Source of the DNA: Gnetum montanum
Taxonomy: Eukaryota; Streptophyta; Gnetopsida; Gnetales; Gnetaceae
Direction of reading: 5' to 3'
DNA length: 64,000 nt
NCBI GenBank assembly: GCA_015680685.1
Contig: MNCI01014483.1
Location: 1-64,000, forward strand
Shown here: positions 18,360-29,929 of the stretch, one piece after another
How the letters are laid out: the number at the start of each line of letters is the position of its first letter
Numbering within the stretch: position 1 is the stretch's first letter
Made by a program: the position numbers and the translations under genes
Notes under the pieces: model-generated
Told to the model about the DNA's origin: nothing
Database searches by the model: none
Seen by the model: only the letters and a program-made list of their open reading frames with translations

Positions 18360-18989
18360 TTCATTATGCATTTCTCACTTATTTTCATCATAATTTCATA
18401 CAAGTAATAAACCTCTAAGTCAAATAGTTGGCAAGACCATTTGAGGTGCTCTGAATCCTTTTGATGCTTATAGATTCTAGCATTAAAATATTACATATTA
18501 GATGTTATGATTTTTCTAGCACTATATTTTCTAGTTGTTATAGTTTTTGGCATTATAAGGAGGACCTCCACCTAAATTCTTTGTCAAAACTAGTTTGCAT
18601 GAACCTTAATGTCTATTTCTCTTATTAAAAATTATTTTGAATTTTTTATGAAACCCAACATGTGAGATCAAAACTACTTTTGTCAAAACAAAAATTTTCA
18701 TCACTATTGTTTATAGTGCAATTTGCAACATTGTTCCTATTCCCTATAATTCACAATTTCACAACAAATTAATTTTTATTATGGTAGTACACATCATTGC
18801 CCCATCTTCCTACTCTTGGTAGTTCAAAAATTAATTTTTCTGTAGTTCTAGTACTCAACACTACTCTTATATTGTATGCCTTGAAGTTAAAAATTTTAAT
18901 CTTTATAGTTGCAATATGTATTGTTCTTCTATTTTTTTGTATCTACAACTCAAAAAATTTTCTATGTTTTACACACATGTTAAAGTCCA
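18360..18989 (+). repeat. LTR/leader of the plus-strand Tat-like element
   Basis: It aligns in inverted orientation with 15446-15760 and 7161-7448, which places it in the same position relative to gag of a second copy. Terminal dinucleotides were not resolved. Confidence 0.5.
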
Positions 18990-19316
18990 TTTTTTGTTTT
19001 CCCCAATGTTAAATTTCTACACATTAGAGTTCTATAGGTTAGAGGCTCACACATTAGAACTTTATGTGCTATAACTTCCATAAGCTATACCTTCACACGT
19101 TGGATCTCTTTCACATCAGAGCTTCATAAACTATAATTTTTATAAGCTACAATCTCACATGTTGGAAGTTTCACACATTGGGAGTCTCAAATGCTAAAGC
19201 TTCACATGCCAAAGTTTCAGAAGTTAAAGCTTCATACATTCAAGTCTCATAAGTTGAAGCTTCACAAGTTGAGGCCTCACACACTCTAAGCTTATATGCT
19301 ATAAGCTAAAGCTTAT
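18990..19316 (+). repeat. Degenerate short tandem repeats in the leader of the plus-strand element
   Basis: Words such as CACACATT.GAG, AGCTTCATAAGCT and AAGCTTCACA recur at 15-45 bp intervals for about 325 bp. A related array lies upstream of the homologous gag on the other strand (6950-7160). Confidence 0.6.
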
Positions 19317-19434
19317 TCAAAAGAAAAAAATAAAATAAAAAAAATAAAACAATTTATCATATTTAACTAATTTAATTTTCCCCCTACATTTTATGCTTTT
19401 TATTTCTATCATTCTACCATACAACATAGTTTCC

Positions 19435-21840
19435 ATGGCCTCAAATGAGAAATCTACTTGCATATATGATTCTATGGACCTAGCTATAGTGGAGCATAGG
19501 TAGTTCCTTATATGGTTAGGACTTGGTCCATTTTAACGAAACATTTATGAGAAATGGTACAACTTCATATGTGTGAAAATCCAAGAGTTTTTATGCATCA
19601 CATGCAAATAATTTTACTTTAAGCTTCACTATGAGTTGCTCTACAATGATGAAAAGGAATACATCCCTTCACTATATGACAATATTAAATCATCCAAATT
19701 TTACATGTACTTGTCAGCATAGTTGGTAAGTGTAGATGAGGATAATGAAGTGAATGAAAAGATCATTTTAGGATCTCACTTAATGTATCAAGATGAGTTT
19801 AAAGTAGAGTGTAAGCCAGATATGTTCTTAGCAAATATTTTTCAATTATCTATCTTAGAGATGACTATGTTCAACTTTGTGTCTTTCACTTTAATAGAGA
19901 AAAAAAATTTCCCTATGACCTCTGCAAGCTCAAGTTCACATCATATTTCATTTTTTACTTCCCCATTTACCTTGACATCTTTCTCTACTATGCCTCAACC
20001 TTTGCTAGTTGTTGTCTCCATGCCTTAACCTTTTATAGTTTCAACTAGTCTTTCTTCTATAGTAAAATATCACACATTCCCATAACTCATTTATTTCTAA
20101 TATTCCTTTTGTTTCACATATGGTAGTTCAAAAATCTCCTTTCATGTTTAACCCACCTACAATGGGTGTCACACAACCTCTCCAAGCTATACTATTTCCT
20201 TCCTCTCACCACAAAGTATGCAACAACTAGTGTGACCCTAAAGAGGACCAGAAGGCTTGGATCAAGCCTTCTAGATGATCCTAGACCTCACTAAGATGTT
20301 GTAAAAGCTCAAATCCAATACCAACCAAATTGTAAAAGTCATGGGCTTTTACCAACATGATATGACTTTTACCAAGATGATCCTATTAGCACTACTATCC
20401 TCCAAATTACATTATCCTTGAGTGTGTGTATCCTAAGGTTCACCAAATACAATTATGAAGGAGAACCTAATTCACATATGATTATCTTCTAGCCTTAGTT
20501 ATTTTTATTATAAGCATGGCCTCATATAATACTACACATTTTTTCTATGCCTTTGAAAGAAAAGACTATGGATTGCTACTACACCTTACTTGAAGCTTTT
20601 GTATCCTCCCATGAAAACTTAATAAACCAATTTGTCAACAACTTTAAATACATCTTAAAGGTAGATAAAAAATTACATAAACTCATGAAAGTGAACTAGG
20701 AAAAACTTGAACCTATCCAAAGGCTCATTTAGAGATGAAATTAAATGCTCAATAAGATTCCAAATCATATCTTAGAAACTTTTCAAGGAAGTAATAAATG
20801 AATTCATCATGTCAAAGCTATACTACATAGAGTCCCAATCACTAAGCTAAGCCTTTTCAAAAACTAACAACATCAATTGGGCTATTGAGGCTAGCTACAA
20901 TATAGCCTATGTAGCCTATAAAAACCAACATATGAGGAGGAATAAGGAGAAAACTAAGTAAGAGAAGACAACCATGGCTGCAGTAATAAAAGAGTCAAAA
21001 TAAGTATAAAGGTGGAGATCACTACAATGTAACATGTCATCTAACCTATCTGAACTATCCAACTCCTGTGTTCCCAACTAGCCAAGATCAAATTTTGATC
21101 AAAATATATGATTGAAGTACACTAATTTTCTTATGAAAACCTCTGATCTTCTAGAATGTTTGCTTAAAAAAAACCATATTTAACATATGTAACTATTTTA
21201 GAAAGATCATAAGAGGCATGGTCATTTTTATGAGATAGTTTGAGATCCAACAATAGCAACGATAGATGATCCAAGACTACTAAAGTACTTTAAACTTGAT
21301 AGGTTTTTCCGTTACCATTAACTGGCTAGTCCTAACACTAATTTTTTCCTAGCATTAAAAGATGACCTCTAGAAGGTGATCGATCATGGAAAGATCATGT
21401 TAAATGAATCCAACACTGCAAACACCAACAATAACTATTACATTGTAGCCTCATTCACAATAACCAAATGGTTTGATCATCCTAGACAATCATCTATCAT
21501 CAAAGTACCACCAACTAGTACTATGCCTTAAAACATAAAGCCTTGAAGCCCCTTTAATATCAAGGTATAATTGCCTCTAGCCCCTAAGAAGCCTTTTATT
21601 ATACATGTCCCACCTTCAATGGCAACAACAACATAGCCCTAATAACATGCTACCAATCTCACTAAGGATAGAAAACCATTTGTTATTAGGGTTCTTCCAC
21701 CTTTCATAGGAATACCTATAATAATCCATGACCAAAGCCTTTCTATAGTGTCTAATAACTCAATGATTAACAAGAAATCAACATCATGAAGCTGAAAAAA
21801 ACTAAGCCTACTTCAGATAGCCAATAATAAAAGGCTTAGA
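19435..21840 (+). pseudogene. Gag of a plus-strand Tat-like element, decayed
   Basis: The likely start is the ATG at 19435 (MASNEKSTCIYDSMDLAIVE), matching the gag start at 6871 on the other strand. A longer open piece at 19723-20028 encodes an acidic-to-serine-rich segment. Near 21300-21480 the text RFFRYH, TNFFLALK, VIDHGK and ASFTITKWF matches the minus-strand copy (RFYRYHQ, NFFLALK, IIDHGE, ASFTTTKWS), a conserved gag-protease linker. Stops are frequent, including within the capsid region. No protease or pol follows before the next element at 21865. Confidence 0.6.
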
Positions 21841-21864
21841 AGCAATCTAACTAATGAATCATGA

Positions 21865-22265
21865 TTTTCCAGGCTCCGATATCAAATCTGTGATATCGGG
21901 TACATGATATCGTAGCCTGGATAACGATATGATGATTCCTATGTAAACCTATAAATACACATTTGGGTGCATAGGAAAGATGGGAATCAGTACGTGTAAG
22001 TTTAGAGTCTTTCTATGCCATAGTGTGATGATTGTAATTATATGCAACCTTTATTTGAGTGTGACATACTTGGACACACACATGATCGACAATAAAGATT
22101 GAGATTACTACATCATTGCAACATTCACTTAACTTTTAATTGTTTAATTTCTATTGATATTTGTTATTTTCTTAATTAATATTTATTTCCCATCATTTAC
22201 TATCCCTATTATTAAATGTGGAATGAGTATGACTTAATCACGAGCATTTAAATGTGACTATGGAA
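21865..22265 (+). repeat. Decayed LTR remnant of the Athila-like family
   Basis: TGTGATATCGGGT and ATGATATCGTAG correspond to the young palindromes after CpG loss. TATAAATAC follows at about 21951, CAATAAAGATT near 22090 and a decayed repeat word (GAGTATGACTTAATCACGAGC) at about 22224. The rest of U5 is missing. Confidence 0.65.
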
Positions 22266-22329
22266 TGGGTACATGAAAACTATAGAGAACATGCCAACAT
22301 TATTAGAGGTAGAACCATGATGAACCAAG

Positions 22330-23360
22330 ACATAGGATAGAATACCACTAGATAATTGGAAAGAAGGGTTGAAGAGAATAATGATAAGAACTCAAGTGCT
22401 AATCATAAGTATTAATTTAGCATTTGCCTGTATGATCAACCCAAAAGCTAATGCCCAGTCTTGTCACATTTACATGAGCATTGAGAAGGAATGTTACATC
22501 CAAAATTCATATAGAAATATCATATTAAACCATAGTGGTGAAAACCCCTATCATGGGGGAGGCCATAGTTAAACTGGAGACACCCTTCATACCATCTGAA
22601 CCCAAGTGCTTCTCATGTCTAGCATCCTATTTCCTCAACTAGATCAGCATCCTCTATGTTATCTCATTGTTATCATTCTCTTGAGTACTATCCACTCAAA
22701 ATCTTACCAACAAAATCACCACCTCATATGCCTTACTCTTCTCCTCAAACTTAATATTCTCATCCTTCACCTCCTTCTACATCATCACCAATTGTGCCCA
22801 AAGGTTTTGCACCATAGAACCAACCCATAAACATTACTTGTGTTGCTACAGTCAATAGTAGTGGAGGTCCTCCACAACATTGAAAGTTTCCTTTCTTTAG
22901 ATACGACCAAAGAAAGAGACAACATGCTTTTGAAGCCATCGCATCCTACAATCCAACACAAGTCCAGTGCTATGATGCATCTGCTTCCTCGAACACAATG
23001 CCTCCTATTACCTTATCAAGGCCACTAATCAATGCTCCAACTACGATGAAGCCCAATGAATATAATGACATTGGGAGACATATGGATCCTTGCATATCAT
23101 CTTACAGTCATGGGTTCCATAGTGGATCAACTCCTTATCAATTAACCACATCTTATAACTTTTCCCACTGTGTCATCTTTAATCAAGTGTGTGAACCATA
23201 ATTTGGATACATTCCAACCACCACATCAAAACATAACCAATGGTTTGGATATGACAAGGTCCCAATGTTTCTAAAATGCATGGATCCAACCCTTCCATTT
23301 ATTAATTCTCGCTATGACCAGAAGTTTAGTTATGAGGGATATCCCCCATTCTAACAAATA
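22330..23360 (+). pseudogene. Divergent gag tail with zinc-knuckle trace
   Basis: Near 22430 the text CLYDQPK..*CPVLSHLHEH matches the knuckle region of the young gag (CYYDHPKGCCPIISHLQES). It is followed by Pro/Ser/His-rich sequence (ILPTKSPPHMPYSSPQ) and a stretch ending KFSYEGYPPF just before the T-rich module. No retropepsin signature is present, unlike the young element, so this copy represents a different deletion or subfamily. Confidence 0.5.
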
Positions 23361-24784
23361 GAATTAATAAATGTATTTCCTTTTATTTAATTTTACAATT
23401 CTTTTTCCATTTTTTCATCTTTCAATTTGTTGTTTTTTATTTTTATTTGTTATTTCATCTTTTTATTTATTGTTTTATCTTTTCATATTTTTATCCTTTT
23501 ATGAGTAATCCCATCTATGAATTAAACACTTATGTGATTCATTCGTTGAGGTGTTTTTCTATGCTATCAAGTCTCGGGTGGCTAATTATTTGCACAATGA
23601 GCCCACTACATCCAGCAAACTATTCTATTAATAAGAGATTCTACTCTAGGTACAATGATATTCTTTTCATCATAAAAACTTAAAAGTAATTTTGTCCTCA
23701 TTATGTGTAGAGTAAGAAATGATGGACTAAGAGGAATGGATAGGGTGTGATATCAAGGGAACTAATGGATTCTCTTTGGTGACATTTGTAGGAGTTATCA
23801 TGAAACCTAGTTGTACTAAGATCCTTGTAGATCTAACAAAAAATGGTAGTAAGAGTAATAAAGGCACTCAATAAAGAAACCCAATGCTATTCTGGCAGTT
23901 CCACTAGAAAGACATGCATCCATGCCCAAAGGTAGGTATCTTCTTTGGATTACACATCAAAGAAGAAAAAGAAGAAAAAAGAGTGTGTCACAGTGGCCAA
24001 ATAAAAAGAAATGAAAAGATCAAGACAAATGTGCCACAAAGAAACTCCAAATCACTCCGCCCTTGAACAAAATGCCAAGTGATTGTACAACTTGCTATCA
24101 TGATGCTCTTATGGTTGTCCATCATTGGATAAAATAATGCGATGTCATTGATTAGAGGAATGGACTTGGTCTTGATTTTGGACTGACAAGCTAATGACAC
24201 ATTAATCACATCCTATACTCAGTATTCATTATGCCCTAGGTCAGTTACCTCATGTCCCAATCTCTACAATCCCTTGTACAATTCACCTCATCTCGTTGTT
24301 CATGTATTGGTGACTCATGTCTTGTGTATCATTGAAATCATACCTCATTACTATGGTATCTACATGTGTGTGTTTTGTGGAATTGGTGTTGATTACATTT
24401 CACCCTTTTAGTGCCTATGGACATTTTTAGGTATGGTTATGTAAGGGCATCATAGGTAGGAATCTACTTTAGGGAGGACCCACTTGCATAACCTTTGTAA
24501 TTTGCATTCATTGCACATCATCATCAAATCATTTTATATCCTCCAAGTACTTCATTTCCAATATTATTCTTTCCTTTATCATCATTCTAATTGAAACATT
24601 CCTATGAACCATAACATGTCCTTTTTCCTCATCCTATTCATGAATTTCACTGTCAGATCCTACTTCATTATACTTGTGGCACCTTCTGGTCTCTTCAATG
24701 TTACCCTAGACCTTTTGAATTAACCTCAAATTCTTCATTTCTTGCCTTGAAAATTTAAAAATTCATCAATCTTTTCAAGTACCC
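23361..24784 (+). other. 3' non-coding module, decayed copy 1
   Basis: A T-rich stretch is followed by GGGTGTGATATCAAGGGAAC (23743) and GGGAGGACCCACTTG (24472-24486). The order matches the young element. Confidence 0.6.
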
Positions 24785-25075
24785 TATTTTCAATGGGTTG
24801 TGATATTAGGTACCCAATATTGGGTCCGATGTGATATCGGGTTTGCACTATTGGGTACATGATATCATGTCCTTAAAAACTATATATATGGATCCCCCCA
24901 TGCATATCAACATCATTTTTACTATTCATGCGAGGGGAGTTATTCAAATTTTCTTCCATGAATTTCCTAGCTTGTGCACCTATCAATCAAACATCCATAA
25001 CTTACTCATTAATGTTCTAATTCCCATTCTAATTAAACCTATCTAAACCAAGATTATTTAACTTAGTCATGGGGG
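24785..25075 (+). promoter_or_regulatory. Internal promoter-like cassette, copy 1
   Basis: Repeated GTGATATCGGG, GGGTACATGATATCATG and ACCCAATATTGGG palindromes are followed by TATATATGG and then a GAGTTATTCAAATTTTCTTCC stretch similar to the LTR leader. The same arrangement occurs at about 32635-32900. In both, the G run of the TCATGGG landmark lies 591-595 bp after the GGACC landmark, against 191 bp in the young element. It may be an internal LTR-like promoter for ORF2. Confidence 0.45.
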
Positions 25076-25337
25076 AAGGGTATGCTCCAAGTTGCACATA
25101 ATTTTTTCAAAATTAATCATTGCCTGAAAAATATCATAAAAGGTAAATGACCTTTAAGAATATTAAACATGTTGTGAAATTAACTTTATCTCTTTACCCA
25201 CACCATGAGAATTAATTTTTGGAGCCACCTAATCAAATTTGGCCTAATATCACAACTTTTATGGGACATTTTCATAAAATTCTCTAAGTCTCGATCACAC
25301 TAAAAAAGACATGAATTTAATAAAGGCAAAAAGTAAG

Positions 25338-25394
25338 GTATAAATCAAATTTCGTAAAGTAACCTTACTAATAGTCAGCCTTGTGTGATTGTAG
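25338..25394 (+). other. Putative 57-bp intron before decayed ORF2
   Basis: TAAG|GTATAA ... TGATTGTAG|ATGGC aligns with 13478-13537 of the young element. Both splice borders and the following ATGG are conserved despite heavy decay elsewhere. Confidence 0.5.
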
Positions 25395-26160
25395 ATGGCC
25401 CCTAAAAGAGGACAACAAGGAGGACACTCTCAAGGTGCATCCAAATGACCAAGGAGATGTAGAGGCTAGGAATCTCTCAAGGAATGTACCAAATAGAAGG
25501 TATAATCATTCAGGATCCATTAGAAACCTCCTATTATAGTGCAATCTGGACATGCTAAAGGAGGAGATGGTAGAGCACCTGAACTGGGACAACATCTTAT
25601 GTTGTCCCCTAAATGTGTTTAGGTGATTTGTGAAAAGTCCACTTCAGCAATCGTAATTGTGGAACTTAGCTTTGGAGCTTTCACCATGTTTGCTCTTTAA
25701 GTAGTTAGGGAGCAACTTAAAGAGTCCCAACTATGGCCTAGTCTCTCTAGAATTGGTTATTGGTACCTGGGAGAGATGTACCAATTTTGGAACAATAAAG
25801 AAGAAGGCACCATCATTGATATTGGTGGTGTTTCTATTGATTTCTCTGCCAAAGCCATTTTGGAGGTGTTGAATCTTCCAAATACATGGGCAAAAGTTGT
25901 TCACTTGTCCACTTGCTCCAATACTAATGTGTAGAAGATATGGTTGAAAAGGACATACGGTAAGGAAGACAAAGCATATGGAGAGCTGACACTTGAAGAG
26001 AGAATCTACTTCAAAATTAGCACATATCACATCTTCCCCATAAAAGGATTAAATAGAATCTCCACATATGTAGGTAGAGGAAGTGCTATCTTGATCGGAA
26101 AATTTAATGCCAACCTACCCCAATCTGTATCTTATAGAAATTTTGAGACAATTTGAAGAA
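25395..26160 (+). pseudogene. ORF2 remnant with a plant transposon-associated domain
   Basis: The frame begins MAPKRGQQGGHSQGAS after the putative intron. After several stops a long open stretch (about 25730-26155) reads IGYWYLGEMYQFWNN, EGTIIDIGGVSIDFSAKAIL, LNLPNTWAKVVHL, ELTLEERIYFKISTYHI, RISTYVGRGSAILIGKFNA. The spacing resembles the 'putative plant transposon protein' domain found in ORFs of plant retroelements; this is recalled from the family pattern, not searched. Role unknown; in Athila-type elements this position is called env-like. Confidence 0.5.
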
Positions 26161-26226
26161 TTCAAGATGGGGAAGTTTGCATTGCCCTTCCCTTGTCTCA
26201 TTAGGAAGCTATGTCGGCATGCTAGA

Positions 26227-26386
26227 ATCCTATACCTAGAAAAATCAGAGTACAAGTGCTTAACTATCTTGATGTAGAGATTCCAAAATTCATGTATACA
26301 TTTAGTAGCCATACAAATTTGGTACACTTGAGAATAGCTCATCCTATACCTAGAAAACTCTACATCAAGCTAGTTATGCACTTGTA
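26227..26386. repeat. Overlapping direct and inverted repeat (local rearrangement)
   Basis: A 17-bp direct repeat ATCCTATACCTAGAAAA lies at 26227-26243 and 26341-26357. Immediately next to it, 29-bp inverted arms lie at 26251-26279 and 26358-26386 with two mismatches. Confidence 0.75.
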
Positions 26387-27420
26387 CCCTAATTTTATCT
26401 CCTAGTTTTAAGGTTATATGGGCTAAAGATAAGGTTTTATCATTTGACACCAATCCTCCTCTTTACATCTTAAACCTACAAAATAAAACATAAAATCAGT
26501 GAAGTAGATAGTTTTAAAACCAAAACAAACATATTGAATGAAACCAATGATTACTCTTTCAACATGTAGACATTTCTATAAGGATTTTGGAATAAAATGA
26601 TTGGCCTATGATCTAGCATTAATGTATTGGTGATGTTATCTTGTGAAAAAATTGGTATCTACCAGATACTTGATAATTTAAAAATCCCTATAGAGTAATG
26701 ATTTCCATTTTTTCTCCAATTCTATCTAATCTTCATGATCATCGATCATATAGTGAAGGATGTAATTGGAAGACCTTTCCACAAGTACCTTTGTGATGAT
26801 AGTCGTAACATCCATAACCAAGTGTGATCATATTAGAATACTATAATGTTGTAGAAGGTATAGTAGAACTCTCTGATACAAGGCCTAAACCACACATGAG
26901 AGTTCTCATTAATGATCATATCAAGCATCAGAGTGTTTAGGAAAATAATTCCAATATAGCATAAGATGTGTACCATCTCCACCACAATCAAGATTGATTT
27001 CAACATAGCCCTATACATAGTAAAAACATATAATTGTTAGGACATAAACAAAAGTAAAAAGAGACAAAGTAAAATAAAAATAATCTTAAGATTAATAATG
27101 TTGACATAAAAAATAGAAACATATAAATAGTCAAGCTTATAAACATAATTATGAATTAAGATTTATCCTTTATACATCTCACTTAACATAAAAAAAAAAA
27201 GTTTGATATTTTGTCAAATAATTAACATAAAAACTAAATCTTTTAACTTTTTTTAGAACCAAGTATGAAAGTTTATCAAATATTTGAAATATAGAACATA
27301 AAAATCATTTTCATAAATGATTGACATGAAATAGGATCTGCAAAAAAACATGTGATAAAGATTAACAACACTAGGACATGCTTCCACATTCTTCAAAGAC
27401 TAACTTGACTATTATCATTG
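26387..27420. other. AT-rich DNA with no recognised gene
   Basis: No coding similarity is seen. It separates the ORF2 remnant from the protease of the next Athila-like copy, which therefore lacks its LTR and gag. Confidence 0.4.
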
Positions 27421-27424
27421 TTAC

Positions 27425-27910
27425 ATAAATAGTCACACATTGGATAAAGGTAGGAGCTCTTCCTTAAAAAAGAATACACCCTAAAAGTCCCTTGGTGTAC
27501 CTCCAAATAGCTAGTCATAAACCATGCAAGGCTCTACTTGAGTCTAGGTTAGAGGTCAACTTGATATCACAAGACATGTACAAGGCCTGGAATCTTCCAT
27601 CATTAAAGAAAAGTAACATTTGAATAGAGCTTATAGAATGGTTGATCACAACTTCTTTAGAACAGGTAGATGACCTCATAACTATCATTAGTCGTTGGTC
27701 TTATTGTATTGATTTTCTAGTCATTCATATGGAGAAAGAAAAGAAAGTGTTCTCCATTATTATGGGAAGAGCTTGTCTTAGCACTATGGATGCTAAGCTT
27801 GGAATTAGAGAACTATTTTTTGGAAATTTCTAAGGATGATGAAGCTAGAATTATTCAATGATGCTAAGTTCCATGTATCACATACAATGATAATGGGTGC
27901 AATTACATGC
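27425..27910 (+). pseudogene. Retropepsin of the Athila-like family, inactivated
   Basis: The text HWIKVGALP, PLVYLQIASHKPCKALLESR, VNLISQDMYKAWNLP, DFLVIHMEKEKK and SIIMGRACLSTMDA aligns throughout with the young protease. The active-site D-S-G is here E-S-R, so catalysis is lost. The segment at 27642-27833 remains open. Confidence 0.75.
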
Positions 27911-28429
27911 GAAAGATATGCTCTGAGAAACAAGAAAGGAACACAACATGAAATACGTTTGTAGAAGAAATGTGTGTGTAAAGATGTTTGTATGCAGAGG
28001 CCACTAAACAAGAAGGCACCTAGTGGCTAGTTACTGATGAGGAATAAAATCAAAAGTATACATTGAACCAATAATTCAAATCCTTAGTACTTATGTAGAA
28101 GAAACAAAAAAATTAGAATAGCTAAGAAGTAGACATCCCTATATACATTAAGGTTAAGAAAAAGAAATTTAATGGGGATAGCTTGAGATCCCATAAACTC
28201 TTGAACTAGAATTGTTAAAATTAAATCACCTATAGGTCACATTGGAATATGCTTTTCTAAATAACAAGGAGTTGATCATCATCAATGCAAACCTAGATAA
28301 AGAATAAAAAAAGAGATTATTTGAAATGGTCAATAAATGACCAATAGAATTTGCATGGTCACATGATGAGATAAGTATTGATCCTTGAATTTTTCAACAT
28401 CAGATATACATAGATCTGACTATGAAGCC

Positions 28430-29140
28430 ATGACAGGAATCATAGAGAAGTCTATATCCTAAGCTCAAGGAAATAGTAAAGTAAGTATTGGAAAAATTAC
28501 TAAAGGTAGGATTTATTTATCTTATTGTAGATAGTGAATGGGTTAGTCCTTTGGTAATTATTTGAAAGGAGGAGGAAAAGTGGAGAGTATGTATTGATTT
28601 CTAATTATTGAATTCTACAATGTTTGTTTGTTAACCAAGTCTTCAATACTATTGTAGGACATTAGTACTATAGTTTTCTTTATGGATATAGTGGATACAA
28701 CTAAATTCTCATTGAACTAGAAGACTAAGAAAAGATAGTGTTCACTAGTTTTTGGGGAACATTCTCTTACAAGAAAATGCCTTTTGATCTTTGCAATGCA
28801 CCCATTGCATTTTAGAAATTAGTATTGAGTCTTTTCAAAAAATAGATAGGTAATGGTGTGAAAGTATTTATAGATGATTTTTCAACCTATGGGCTAGATT
28901 TTAGACAAGCACTAGACCATTTAAAGTAATTATTAAAAATATGTATAGAGACACATCTAACTCTCAATTGGAAAAAGTGCCATCTGATGGTCCAAGATGG
29001 GATCATGTTAGGACATAAAGTATCATAGAAATGAATTAAGATAGAACCTAAAAAGATCAGTCATATAAAACACCATCAAAAGGCCAAAAACTATCAAAGA
29101 TGTTAGATCATTTCTAGGCCACATGGGATATTATAGAAAA
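28430..29140 (+). pseudogene. Reverse transcriptase of the Athila-like family, decayed
   Basis: Recognisable words are a VGFIYLIVDSEWVSPLVII-like N-terminus, KWRVCIDF, a KVFIDDFSTYG active site near 28860-28892 (the polymerase D-D pair is kept), and LTLNWKKCHLMVQDG followed by LGHKVS. The FxDDFSxxG wording is typical of Athila. Many stops and frame changes are present. Confidence 0.75.
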
Positions 29141-29707
29141 TTTATGGAGAATTTTTTAAAAATTACAAAACTATTGGTAGAACTAACCAAGAAGGATGCA
29201 CAATTTAAGTGGAAGGATTCATGTGAAAGGGCATTTAAAACCTTAAAATTGAAGTTGATTGAAATAATAATTCTTAGAGCTTTCAGTTGGTCTAATCCTT
29301 TTTATATCATGATAGATTCTTTGAATTATGCACTGGATGTCATATTAACACATTTGGATGATCAAAAAAGGCCATATTACATACATTGTACTAGTAGAAG
29401 CATCACTGAGGCACAACTAAATTACACCACCATAGAAAAGGATCTTATGGTAGTGATGTGTGGCCTTGAGAAACTTAGACATTATATGCTTGGGTACCCA
29501 ATATATGTGCATATGGATCATAGTGAAATCAAGTTTTTAATGAATAAACTAGTGGTTAGTCCTAGGGTGATTAGATGGCTTGGCATCTTACTAGAATTCA
29601 AAATTACTATGATTAACAAGAAAGGCATGAAGAATGTTGTATTAGATCACTTGTCAAGGATGGAAATCACAAGACTAAGAACAACCATTGTCATATTAGT
29701 TCCCTAA
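29123..29707 (+). pseudogene. RT connection and RNase H, 194 codons still open
   Basis: The best-preserved old coding piece reads GHMGYYRKFMENFLKITKLL, ILRAFSWSNPFYIMIDSLNY, RSITEAQLNYTTIEKDLMVV, ALEKLRHY-like (GLEKLRHYMLG), VHMDHSEIKFLMNK, RWLGILLEFKITMINKKG and VVLDHLSRM. These are the successive motifs of Athila/gypsy RNase H, which removes the RNA strand of the RNA-DNA hybrid. The open frame is part of a larger broken polyprotein, so its lack of stops is probably chance. Confidence 0.8.
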
Positions 29708-29929
29708 TGAAAACTTTTTTACTAATATAATAATGGCTATTAACTCAATAGAGAAGTCATTGTCTATTGATTACATGACTTACTTAACCACACAAGTTCT
29801 TCCTATAGATTGGGATAAGAAATAGAAAGAAAAATTCATTTACAAATTTAAATGATATATAGAGATAGATGACAATCTTTATAAAATTTATGCTAATAGA
29901 TTAATCCAATGGTGTGTACCAAATGAAAA

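Larger units (their letters stand above)
21865..26160 (+). mobile_element. Decayed non-autonomous relative of the young Athila-like element
   Basis: In order: LTR remnant (21865-22265), a divergent gag tail, the T-rich and landmark-bearing 3' module, a promoter-like cassette (24785-24900), a TCATGGGGG landmark (25067), the conserved intron and an ORF2 remnant. There is no protease, RT or integrase. The primer site and capsid are also missing, so the element is internally deleted. The right end is not resolved. Confidence 0.6.

Noticed and set aside
24785-25075. Simple 3' LTR of the 21.9-kb element
   Set aside because: The landmark order continues unchanged past it into the intron and ORF2, and a second copy shows the same spacing, so an internal cassette fits better. 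I keep the LTR option open.
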